Positions 20,805-30,419 of a stretch of DNA of 64,000 nt are shown in pieces. The stretch is from contig NW_006763138.1 of assembly GCF_000264905.1 (NCBI RefSeq), positions 1,744,582 to 1,808,581 of the forward strand, in the 5' to 3' direction. The notes beneath the pieces are model-generated. The model had not been told where the DNA came from and did not search any database. It saw only the letters and a list, made by a program, of their open reading frames with translations. This DNA is from Stereum hirsutum FP-91666 SS1. Taxonomy: Eukaryota; Basidiomycota; Agaricomycetes; Russulales; Stereaceae. Within the stretch, counting starts at the first letter, position 1, and every line of letters starts with the position of its first letter. Made by a program: the position numbers and the translations under genes.

Positions 20805-21530
20805 CTACCTTCGGTAGGAGAAACAATCCGAATACCATCGCTCTAGCCCGAAGCCATCGCCAGTCTTCAGCGCCTTCTCTTCTTGAGGACGCGCTGGAAG
20901 GTTGAGTTCCTCCTGAGTACGGCGAAATTCCTCGCGCTGACGCAGTTGATCGTCTCGTTCCCGCTGGACCCGCTCATGTTCTTGTTGTTCCACCCTGCGC
21001 CGAAAATCTTCGCGCTTGTTTTCCTCTATCTGTCGCTGTTTGTCTTCAAGTTGGGCGCGCCGTTGCTCTTCCAGCAATCGCTCAAGAGCACGTTGGAGCT
21101 GTTCCTGTTGTTCTCGTTCTATCCTTCGTTCTTCTTCCGCCAACCGTTCCATTTCCTCAATCATCCTTTGCGTCGCCTGCTCTTCCTCGGCTTGTCTCTT
21201 AACTTCCTCCTCCTCCTCCACATTTCGTTTTGCTTCCTCCGTCAGTCGCTTTCGGTCTCCTTCCTGCGCGATCCGTCTCGTGTCAGCCTGTTCCATCCAC
21301 AACCTGTTGCTTGTTTCTTCATCCGCCTCTTGAGCTTTCTGGTCCTCTTCTTTCTTGGACATTTCAGCTTCTCTCTGTGCCACATCCCTTCGCTCCTTCT
21401 CCCTCCGCTGTATTTCTGCCTCTCTCTGCATCTCTTCCTCCTGATCCCCCCTTTTGTCCCCTCCCTTCTGTGCGAGTGCTTCCTCCCACCGCTCCTTCTC
21501 CAAGTTCTCCGGCTTCCGCCTCGCCATCAC
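20805..21530 (-). CDS. Highly charged coiled-coil protein (partial or frame-disrupted)
   Basis: This ~240-aa frame is almost entirely Glu, Arg, Gln and Lys in heptad-like order (EEERRIEREQQEQLQRALE, REDFRRRVEQQEHE). It ends ERWYSDCFSYRR, so one long trichohyalin-like coiled coil is predicted. Upstream on the same strand, up to about 21870, the sequence continues with coiled-coil character. However, it switches frame around an A11 run near 21580-21590 and at about 21700. The gene may therefore be longer, with a short unseen intron or a homopolymer frameshift, or be decaying. The antisense strand is also open (20883-21725) because of the same codon bias, but gives an implausible Leu/Phe/Ser-rich product. 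No homologue is recognised. Confidence 0.45.
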   Translation of the reverse strand: MMARRKPENLEKERWEEALAQKGGDKRGDQEEEMQREAEIQRREKERRDVAQREAEMSKKEEDQKAQEADEETSNRLWMEQADTRRIAQEGDRKRLTEEAKRNVEEEEEVKRQAEEEQATQRMIEEMERLAEEERRIEREQQEQLQRALERLLEEQRRAQLEDKQRQIEENKREDFRRRVEQQEHERVQRERDDQLRQREEFRRTQEELNLPARPQEEKALKTGDGFGLERWYSDCFSYRR

Positions 21531-21869
21531 CCTCGCCTCTACTTACCTCCCTGCGAACTAGCGCTTCTTCTCTCTTTTTTTTTTTTGAATTCTAGCTCTC
21601 GCCGCTTCAGATATCCGTCCCTTCTTGCCCTCTTGCTCCTTCCTTTGCTCTGCGCTTCTCTTTCCTTCTGCTTTATCCCCTCCTCCCGCCGTCTGACATC
21701 CCTCAGCCTTCCGCTGCAAGTCTGAATCCCTCTCTTGCAATTCCAATTCCGTCTGTATCTCCTCCAGGCCGCGTCCAGTACATATCGCGGAGCTCTCGGT
21801 TGAGAGTGATGTGATGGTGGATTCTCGGCTGGAAGATGGATGCTATACGGGCCGCTTGACCTCACGTAT

Positions 21870-22643
21870 CGATGACTGCACGCGTCCTATGAGGTCCTAT
21901 GCAATAAATATACAGAAGCTGCGATTGCGATTGCGATTGCGATTAGGAAACCTGGTACATACCTAACAAAACTGAGAGAAAACACGTACAGTACTCATCT
22001 TCATCGTACATAGACGCTTTCCCCAGCTCTAGCCTCTCGAGCTTGTCAATGAAGGACCTGTCAATGCACGGCTGCCGATATTAATATTGTCAATGACTGG
22101 CTGACGTTTTCCAAGTTCAACAAATAATTTATTAATAAAGTCTAAGTGTGGCCGGAAGTATCTCCCGAGCTTCCGATTCGGACGACCTTCCAAGTCCTGT
22201 TACAGTTTCTCTCGAGCCTCCCTGTGGATCTTCAGCACGAACTTCGCTAAACGAGGGCGAGCGAGCGTCCGTGCACGGTGCCAGTGACGGCTTTGGGACC
22301 ATCCTCAATATTAATATGCGTCGGCGGAGCTGCATGGGCTGTGGACAGTATGTACGTAGATCCTGAGCAGCTGTCTCGTGGATAGATAGCGTTCGACTTT
22401 CGAATGTGCTGGCTGTTTGGATTCGAGTAACGGGGATAGTGGCGTGAGTGTGGCTCCGAGTAGTACTACGGCGAAATCGACAAATTGGCGATAAAGGGCT
22501 CGAGCCTCTGAACCGCATACAAGCAAGGCAATGAAAGAGCAGGAAATTTAAATACATAGTTTGCTTCATACAACAGTACACTTCTCGTCTATTCCATCCC
22601 ATTTCGCCCACCCCGCTTCGCTCGCCCACCCCGCTTCGCTCGG
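21870..22643. other. Intergenic, with short tandem repeats
   Basis: No gene is recognised. There is a gcgatt repeat at about 21920-21945 and a doubled 'cgcccaccccgcttcgctcg' just beyond the coproporphyrinogen oxidase stop. An ORF at 22132-22734 (minus) overlaps the 3' end of HEM13 and is probably spurious. Confidence 0.5.
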
Positions 22644-23702
22644 TCAAACCCACTCCCTCGGATTCTTCAACACCTCCAACAACCTCTTCTCCTCCGTGCC
22701 CTCCTCCGTCCCCACCTCGCTCATATACTCCCACCTCACCTCGTCCGGCAAACTGACCAATATACTCTCAATCCTCGCCCCCGGCGTCATCAGCCCAAAC
22801 TTCGTCCCCCTATCATACACGAGATTGAACTCGACGTAACGTCCGCGCCTCAGGAGCTGCCACCTTCGCTGCTCGTCCGTAACGGGGGTATGGATGCGCC
22901 GGGAAAGGATGGGGAGGTAGGAGGGAATAAAGGCGTCGCCTGCGGTGCGTATGAACGCGAAGATATCTTCCTGCGACCACGGGCGAGACGATTTATCGTC
23001 GAACGAGGTCGCAGAGGGGATCCGTTTATGTACTTCGGAGCAGAGATCATCGAAGAACAAACCGCCTATACCTCTCGATTCTCCACGATGGGTGATATAA
23101 AAATACTCGTCGCACCATTTTTTGAACACAGGATACAGCGCACTTCCATGCTTATCGCACGCCTCCTTGATCGTCCCATGAAAATGCACCGCGTCTTCTT
23201 CATACAGATAATTAGGCGTGAGATCGCTCCCACCGCCGAACCACCACGCGAGGACCTTGCTCGGGTCAGCATGGTCCGTTATTTCGAAGTAGCGGTAGTT
23301 AGCGTGTACGGTGGGTGCGTGCGGGTTGCGCGGGTGGATGATGAGTGATATGCCGGCTGCGAAGAAGGGGAGGGCGGAGGTGGAGGTGGGGTCGTAGGGG
23401 ATCGTGGCGTGCTCGACGCGCATTTGTTTGATGGCGGCGGGGGGGAGGGAGCCATGGACGACGGAGATGTTGACGCCCGCTTTGGAGAGCGCTGTTGTGG
23501 GTGGTGGGGAGGAGGAAGGGGAGAAAGGGAGCTGGAAGATGGAGGAGATGCCGTAGCCGCCTTCGGGGCGTTGCCATTTGTCGCGGATGAAGCGCGGGGC
23601 GGACGGGTCGAGTGATTCGAGGGAGGTTACGATTTGGTCTTGAAGGGATTCGATGTATTGTGACATGCGTTCGCGCATTGGTTTGGTGGGCGACGACGAC
23701 AT
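22644..23702 (-). CDS. HEM13: Coproporphyrinogen III oxidase (oxygen-dependent)
   Basis: This enzyme of haem biosynthesis oxidatively decarboxylates coproporphyrinogen III to protoporphyrinogen IX using O2. It is a single 352-aa exon starting MSSSPTKPMRERM. Diagnostic segments: GGYGISSIFQ, GVNISVVHGSLPP, FFAAGISLIIHPRNP, HANYRYFE, WWFGGGSDLTPNYLYEED (the family signature), HFHGTIKEACDKHG, HRGESRGIGGLFFDD, and the end RGRYVEFNLVYDRGTKFGL plus ESILVSLP. Length and motif order agree with yeast Hem13. No mitochondrial targeting peptide is evident, consistent with the cytosolic location known in yeast. The intronless structure is unusual for this window. Confidence 0.97.
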   Translation of the reverse strand: MSSSPTKPMRERMSQYIESLQDQIVTSLESLDPSAPRFIRDKWQRPEGGYGISSIFQLPFSPSSSPPPTTALSKAGVNISVVHGSLPPAAIKQMRVEHATIPYDPTSTSALPFFAAGISLIIHPRNPHAPTVHANYRYFEITDHADPSKVLAWWFGGGSDLTPNYLYEEDAVHFHGTIKEACDKHGSALYPVFKKWCDEYFYITHRGESRGIGGLFFDDLCSEVHKRIPSATSFDDKSSRPWSQEDIFAFIRTAGDAFIPSYLPILSRRIHTPVTDEQRRWQLLRRGRYVEFNLVYDRGTKFGLMTPGARIESILVSLPDEVRWEYMSEVGTEEGTEEKRLLEVLKNPREWV

Positions 23703-24386
23703 TGTTGTGGGTTTTGTTTTGGGGATGGACGATGTGGTGGAAGGAGGTGAGAGGCTTTATGAGAATGCGCTCGATTCAGCGGATCACACGATTTCGCGCC
23801 GGATGGGTACGGCTCTCTGCATTCGGCTCTGAAATACTTGGTCTGGATGGAACTAGAAAAATAATTGGGGACATCGAGGCTCTCGAGTCTGGCTGGAACG
23901 AGACACGGGTGGTGATGGACGAAAGGAGGATGGTCTTTCATCAAAGCGTTGTATCCTTCGGCCAAAACACACGTAAATATGGTCTAAATTCTGACGCTCG
24001 ATGAGACGGGAACAGAGGCGGAACCAACTTGAATGCTACAACGATGCCTTCGAGAAAGGTCTGTCTATTATTTTGAGATGCGGTAGTAAACTATCGAGGT
24101 CGGACCAGCTTGGAAGCTTCATGATTGATTTAAATAAAGAGCGGATCACCGTCAACTTTCAAGAATGAGGTGTTGCTTGTGTCACTGTGCACGACGGCAA
24201 GAAACGGGGATCTCCCTTCCTTCCGTTCAAATAAGTTACACGGATCGTAGACCATATAAATTCCAATAATGACCCTAACAATACAAACACTCGTACAACC
24301 CATCTCTCCAACCTCAACCCCACCACCCCATCAACCCTCCTCAACCTCACCACCCCATCATCCACCCTACCCACCCCCGCCTCTAC
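23703..24386. other. Promoter region of HEM13 / 3' flank of GGPPS
   Basis: No gene is recognised in these ~680 bp. A 130-codon plus-strand frame (23612-24004) overlaps HEM13 antisense and has no features. There are C-rich runs (caacctcaccaccccatc) near 24310-24390. Confidence 0.5.
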
Positions 24387-26129
24387 TCACTCATTCAACG
24401 TCGGCACCCTCAACATCTCCAACAACCCCATCAAATGTTTATTCCCCCCAAACCGCGCAATCTCATCCATAATCTCCCCGTCGAGCCGTTCGAGCAGATC
24501 GTGTGTGTGCTCGAACGATTTCGTTCGAGAGCGGAGGTAGGCGATCGCGCGGGTTTTGAGGGTGGGGGTTGTGGGGCGTTGTTTGAGGATGTCTGGAGGA
24601 TTGATAGGGAGGACGGTATCAGACATGAGTGTGCAGGGAAGGGGGAAGGAGAAGGGAGGGAAGGAGGGAAGAATGGGTAAAGGGAGGAAGGACGCACCGA
24701 TGAGTGTCCCGTCGTTTTGATTCGCACGTATACCGTGGATGACGGGGTATGAGAATTTGCCCTCCGTCAGATCCTCGGCGAACCCTTTGCTTTGGGTGTA
24801 CTGCACGATATCCGTCAGCAATGAAGCAAATAGCGTGGAAGCGGACAGAGAGAGAGGGGAGAGAGAGAGAGAGAGAGAACGCACGGCGGGACTGTCTAGG
24901 TTCATGTAATCGTCGCGGACTTGGAAGTATTCGCCCAACAGGTTGACTAGGGGAATGTAGTCCCTGAACTTTCCATTAGTACATCAGACACTCCAATTCA
25001 TGCAAAGACGAGCTTAGTCGGGTCTACATACACGTCCACGTTGGTCGTAGAATACGCCATCAACAACTTGACCGCCAGCCTAAACAGCCCGCCAGTCTCT
25101 ACCAGTCGTCCCAAAATTTGTATTATGGTCAGACCACCGACGACGACCGTGGCGAGAGGAGGGGAGAGGAGAGGAGAGGCTGGGAGGTAAGAGAGAACTG
25201 ACTATTACTGATCATAAGAAGATACTCCGCCTCCGTCGGACACTGGAGCGAGTCCCGCCAAATCATCTCCATCCCCTGGCCACGATGCAGATTGAGTAGC
25301 TCCTCTAAGCAATATGATCAGGACGCTATGTTTGGACTACTAGAGCACAACGACGCACCGGTCACGATCTCATGTAGATCCCGATCCGAGTATATCCGCT
25401 TGTGCTAGCAGTGAGCAATAGACTGATGAGAACGGAGTGTTTCGTCGTCGGAGTGAGGCTCACATTATCTGCGCTCGGAGAATCCAGCACGCGTAGTAGT
25501 TTCTGATAGGCGAGGAAATAGGCATGACAGGCCGCGTTTATCGTCTTTGGGATTCCGTATTTGATGTGTGCGGCTGAGAAACAAATATAAGCAGGTAAAA
25601 ATTGACGAAATACATGACCCGTTACGAACCTGCTCGTCCTCTGCGCAAATCCGAATTATCCTCGATATCGTCGATCCTACGCGTGGTGTCGGTAAGGGAG
25701 CAACCATATACCAGAGGACCGAACTCACAGAAGACTGGCATTATGCAGCGTGCTAACCACGCTCGAAATCACAAGCAGCTCTCTGGCCGGAACATTCAGC
25801 CAGCTATTGAACGCGACGATTATCTTCGCGCGGACGTCGTTTCCGGGTGATTCGGTGAGGTACGTGTAGGGCTCTAGGATCGCCTTCAGTTCATAATCGT
25901 ATTCATAATCAGAGCAGGAGGCGGCGTGAGCATTGTACGTTCTCATGAAGCATGCGAGAAATCGAACGCACGGTATCATCTTCGCGATTGGAGGGCCGCA
26001 AATTGAATAGATCTAGAGTGATAGAAGGCCGCTAAGCCTGAGGACGGACAACAACGAAAATACGAAAGAAGAACGGGCGCACTCACCAGTCTGGGCTTGA
26101 GACACGGCGAGACTTTGCAAAGTTTGCAT
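24387..26129 (-). CDS. BTS1: Geranylgeranyl diphosphate synthase
   Basis: This is a trans-prenyltransferase making C20 GGPP for protein prenylation, carotenoids or diterpenes. It is reconstructed from about eight exons beginning [15 protein letters not shown] at 26129. Motifs: [15 protein letters not shown] near the N-terminus, the first Asp-rich motif DDIED followed by [42 protein letters not shown], the second Asp motif in [13 protein letters not shown], then [19 protein letters not shown], and the end [12 protein letters not shown]. The residues before the first Asp motif and the overall size fit GGPP rather than FPP synthases. One intron holds a (GA)n microsatellite (about 24850-24880). 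The symbol is used by analogy with yeast BTS1. Confidence 0.93.
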
Positions 26130-27840
26130 ATTGGCGTAGGGTTAGAATTTAGATATTGACGAGCTTGAGCTTGGGATGTCTTTATAGGAAGGAAGGTTCA
26201 ACATTCATGCTTCGTTGGCACTTGCTTGTAATGTTGCTGGAATTCATGAAGCGGTGATGGAAGGGTCGGCGCTGAAGCCGATTAGAGGTGCAGACCTTCA
26301 ATCGTGATGGTGACACGATTGAAGCGATAGAAGAGTGAAACGGAGGTGGCTGGGAGTCGTAGCATACGAGGTGCTCGGAGGTCTAGATCAATCAATGGCT
26401 AAAAGAGATTGAACGCTGGATTGCACGGAGTAGCAACTTCATTTAATGTCAACGAGCTATCGGGAAGAGGAGCGGATAAGTACGGTACCTTTTCGGCTGC
26501 GCAAGGAAGCGATCGGCGACCGATTTGCGTGCCATTATACATAAGTGAGGAAGGGAATGGAGACTCGACGAAGAGAAAGCACGGCTCGACCTGGGTAAGA
26601 GTCATGAAAGGTTGACCTCTGCTCAGCGAGAAAGGCATTGCTTGCCACTGTAAGCATTCTCCTCTCACTGTACCATTCGACAACCATGCCCTGGCAGACA
26701 TCATTTATATACCGTGACTTTCCCACCACACGTTGATGCTCTGGATCACTACTGAGCTCTTCAAGTTGAATCTTGCGTTCAAGTTATCCTGCGCGGCGCC
26801 TTTCGCCGTGTGTCGTCTTCCATCTTCCACGATATTATATATATTAGACGTTGTGCTGTTGCCAAAGTTGCATGGGCGATTCCCATCGTCGTTCTCAACA
26901 GCAACGGAACCGCTTTCGACGCGGTTTGATGGAGCACTAGTAGAGAGTATATTTGTGAGTAATATGAGACAGCATTCAACGAAAACTGACCGAAATTGAA
27001 TGAACAGGACTTGTGCGGGGAAACCATTGAATATTATATTATTTGCAATCACTTCCAAATCACCTCTGTCGCCGATCTCGATGAGTGGAGCACCAATCTG
27101 GGCTCAGGCAGTTATGGAGGTGACATACCGTTCCATCACCATCCCTATGAGCATCACATCACGCCAAAAGTCCGATGTCTTTTCATTGGGCGCGAGGTCA
27201 GTTTCGGGACGGGAGACTAACAGATTGCTCACCTCGAAGACACAGGTCTAGCTCCTGAACGGCTGCACCATTTTCCATGGTACTCTACAAAATATCGTCG
27301 GAGGCAGTCATGGTGTCCACATACCATTTGCCGCAAACGCGACACCAAACAGACCTGAAAAAACGTGAGGATGATCTCCGCCGGCCACTCACCGGCGTGT
27401 TCGGTACTGTTTTGCATTGCCGCAGGCGGTGACCATGTGTGAAGTCCGGCGCTAGGGGGAACTTGAACGCACATGGAAGTTATGGACAGGCCCCCTTTGA
27501 AGCGGAGCCTCAATGTCAAAGCGCAGGGCGCCGCGGCGGACACTGAACCTCTTGGGGCAGGGTGGCACAGGCCTCGTATCCCTCGTATCTCGTTCATGTA
27601 CGCGCCAGTCTATGTATGCTGATTTGAGCTATACAAATATCATCTATCTACTCTTGTTTACAAATGAGCGGCCTCTCAGGAGCTGCCAATTTGCCCGAGA
27701 GCTCTCCTGATCCACTTTGCGCACATCCCAAACTTGTTCAACTACTTATCCCCACCCAGGAGATCTTGAAACTATGGAGGTTTTTGCTGGACTTTAAACA
27801 CAGGCTTATCTTTTTAGGACACTTTTCTACTCCTTCGAGC
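26130..27840. other. Unresolved region, possible multi-exon gene on the minus strand
   Basis: No product is recognised. On the minus strand, short open stretches between about 27600 and 26400 are separated by plausible GT..AG pairs. They include a 118-codon frame ending INVWWESHGI at 26705 and a frame with hydrophobic character near 27000. A functional gene, a pseudogene or chance are all possible. The plus-strand alternatives are no better. RNA evidence or protein homology would be needed to decide. Confidence 0.25.
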
Positions 27841-28413
27841 TCCGTCGGAGGCCAACATACTCGATCGGATCAGAATCTACGCGAACGGACGCGATTAGAC
27901 TCTACTATTCGACGCGAATCTACTCGAATCTATTCGACTAAACTCCAATAGACGCGAACGGACGATGATTTCGCGCCCTCCATGGTGCATCATCGCGCCC
28001 GGAAGCCCTGCGTGGACTGGTATATAGCTACATATACGACTTTCGAGTGCGATCGCGTTCTATCGCGCCTCCATTTTTCGGAGTTGAGTCTATGATTTTC
28101 TTATTTGATGAGGATTTAAAAAGGGGCCCTCAGAAAGGAGCCCAACGGAGCAGAATGGAGTGTAATGGAATAGAATGGACTGCATTCTATTCCATTACAC
28201 TCCATTCAAGTCCAATAAACTGCGAAATCAAGAGTATATTCGACGCGAAAGGGCTCGATTCAACGCGATCGGAGTCCAAGCGATCACGATCGACGCGAAT
28301 CTGGTGGAATCTAGTCTATCGGACGAGATTGTCGTGCGTTGGACACGAACAGCGACGAACGCACTCGAGTGGACTCCAATGCAGGCTATCAGGTAACTAT
28401 CAAGCTTCAAAAT
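27841..28413. repeat. GACGCGAA-rich block between unresolved region and helicase
   Basis: Non-coding in appearance. GACGCGAA occurs four times (27911, 27951, 28242, 28292), with further TCGAATCTA, TCCAATAG and CGATCG variants scattered throughout. The base pattern is unlike the flanking genes. It encloses the perfect hairpin at 28153-28207. It may be a non-autonomous element or a decayed satellite-like repeat; no terminal repeats were found. Confidence 0.4.
28153..28207. repeat. Perfect 25-bp hairpin
   Basis: The arms at 28153-28177 and 28183-28207 are exact reverse complements, separated by 5 nt (gactg). The arm is built of gaatggagtgt and aatggaatag units. As RNA it would form a stable 25-bp stem, and as DNA a cruciform. 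No protein frame of interest crosses it. Confidence 0.9.
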
Positions 28414-29898
28414 TCAGGAGAAAGATATTTGAGTCCAGTGCAATCCATCATACGAAACACTGTCATTAGACGCACCATGATCCCCCCCTATCTGAAAGGT
28501 GAAACACTTGTCACACCGAAGAAGATCGTCGAGCTCCAGTATCGACACAAACACAGCGAAGACGTCTCCGTTGGCGTCTTTGATTGCTCGTACAACGCGG
28601 CCGGCACGTTGAACGAGGGAAGAGGCGGTGCTTGGTCCGGGGAATATGATGACTCGTCGAACGTCCGGTGGGTCGATTCCGAGCTCCATGACTGAGGTTG
28701 CCACGAAGCCCGCGGTCTGACGAGTCTCTTCGGTGTCGTAGAGAGCAGTGATACCCTCTTGTTTACAGTCCGGACACGTCATGGAGTGCATGTGGCGAAT
28801 GAGAGTATTTTTATCGTTCTGGAGTTGTGGCGGATGCAGTGAGCGAAGGTAGACGGCAATGCGATGTCCAGTCTCGATAGTGTCGGAGAAAAGGATGAAT
28901 TTTGGTACGTCTGAAGCCTTCGTCATGTGTTCGGGAACCAACCAGTCAAGGTCGCGGAACTGATGTGTCGTATGCGCGTACCGAATCGCTCGGAAGATAT
29001 ACTGTACCATTCGATCGGATGCCATGAGATTTTCCTTGTGACACGACTTAGAAAATCCGAAAAATTGAAAGAAAATTATTGCAATACTCAGACCTTATGC
29101 CATGGGGGGTCTGTGACGTGTGACCATGGCATCCGATCGAAATGGTACAGTAGTTGACATTGTGGCGCTCGCAGTCACGACGATCAAGGTGATACTTTCC
29201 TTTAACGAAGCCGAGTTTATTGAAAACACGGTCTGTTTGTCGTCCAGGCTCGAGTGTAGCCGAGAGAGCGACAAACGTGAGGTGCTTCGGTCCCAGTGCA
29301 CGAAGGGTCCAGATGTCTTCGTACGCGTTGCGAAAGTCGGGGCCCCAGTCGGATACAAGATGAGCTTCATCGACATCGGCTACCTTCCACCTCTTTCGAA
29401 AGTTGTCGTCGTTCATGATGGCTATGAATTCCGGCTTTCGCAGTGACTCCGGAGCAAGTGCGATTACTTGAAACTTGCCTGCTTTCACTTCTGCCCAGAG
29501 GTCACTACCGGCCTTCGCTTCACGAGCAAGATGTTCCGCGTTGATGACGACCGAGGTTATACCTTTCGCTGCCATACTCTTGGACTACAAGAATTGGGTG
29601 AGTACACCTGCATGACTGTCAGCATTCATGTGCTCTTGAAGCTTACCATATCATCTTTGAGCAGATTAGTTGGCTCCACCACAACACTGATCATATCCTT
29701 ATCCACAAGTGCCGCGATATAGATGACAGCTGTCTTTCCGCTACCTGTTGCCGAAATACATGCCACATCTCGGCCGTCAAGGACGCATGCCGAGTCATAG
29801 AGCTGGTTTTCATCCGCGGTGAAGGGAAGTATCGGCTCTATGATGTTTCTGAGAATTACGAGCCCTTCGGGGGATGTCCATTGGAAGTTGTCGGACAT
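28414..29898 (-). pseudogene. RecQ-like DEAH helicase interrupted by a MITE
   Basis: This is a superfamily 2 ATP-dependent helicase of the RecQ-like type amplified in basidiomycetes. It starts MSDNFQWTSPEGL at 29898. Visible motifs: Walker A SATGSGKTA, an intron (29648-29587, approximately), the DEAH box in VADVDEAHLVSDWG, SATL (motif III), ILFSDTIETGHRIAVYL (motif IV region), GFVATSVMELGID and the motif VI region QRAGRVVRA. Between NVNY and IFRAIRYAHTT the frame is broken by a 149-bp element flanked by TA (29002-29150). Removing element plus one TA restores an open frame exactly. The C-terminus stops soon after motif VI at 28414, against the repeat block, with no RecQ zinc-binding or winged-helix region. 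The gene therefore also looks 3'-truncated. A splice across the MITE that restores frame was not found. Confidence 0.8.
29002..29150. mobile_element. 149-bp MITE with TA target-site duplication (Tc1/mariner-like)
   Basis: The terminal inverted repeats are 29002-29026 and 29124-29150. They begin CTGTACCATTCGATCGG on the left; the right arm carries one extra T. They are flanked by TA on both sides (29000-29001 and 29151-29152). The interior is about 95 bp, AT-rich and without coding capacity. A TA duplication and short TIRs are the hallmark of Tc1/mariner-type non-autonomous elements. It sits inside a helicase exon and shifts the frame (149+2 nt is not a multiple of 3). Confidence 0.88.
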
Positions 29899-30186
29899 AT
29901 AGATACTAGAGTAGCCTTAGAATCCGATTGAAATATATATATAGGTCGATTATAAAGGTCCTTAGGACATATTACACTTCCAGTAAAATTACAAGAGCGG
30001 CGGGCAAGGGTATCGAGAGTGGCAACGTCAACGACGAGCAGAGACGGTGAACGAGACGGCGACTGTGGCCCCCAACCTTCATTTCCTAAAACGGCTGCCG
30101 ACCGCGCCGCAGCGGCACCTCGGCAATCTGCTCTCGCGACATGCCTGTCCATAAGACCCCCACTTTGGAAAGCAGACGTCAGACAG

Positions 30187-30305
30187 AGTGATCCTCGCGC
30201 CCGCCGGTTGAAACGATTGGCTACTCTGCTTAGGGAAACTAGGGACAGTAGTCTCCTAGAGCAGAGTAGCCAATCCTTCAACAACCGGCTGGCGCAAGGA
30301 TCACT
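30187..30305. repeat. Long imperfect foldback between helicase and deaminase genes
   Basis: Arms of about 44 and 46 bp (30187-30230 and 30260-30305) pair with few mismatches around a 29-nt loop. The outer ends are agtgatcct / aggatcact and the inner ends ggctactctgct / agcagagtagcc. It lies between two divergent genes, about 115 bp before the deaminase start and 290 bp before the helicase start. It could be a MITE, although no clear target duplication is visible, or a structured regulatory element. Confidence 0.8.
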
Positions 30306-30419
30306 ATACCATGGTGTGTGGCCGGCGTCGCCCGAGCCTCCACTATATAGGGTAAGGGTTTGGCCGGTATGTACAGGAATGTGGCTGTGAGCGTCTGCGC
30401 TTCAGTCAAGACTGTCGAG

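Noticed and set aside
20883..21725. 280-codon plus-strand ORF opposite the coiled-coil gene
   Set aside because: Product is an implausible Leu/Phe/Ser/Pro mix; openness follows from Glu/Arg/Gln codons on the other strand.
22132..22734. 200-codon minus-strand ORF overlapping the HEM13 3' end
   Set aside because: Overlaps the coding end of HEM13 in another frame and shows no motif.
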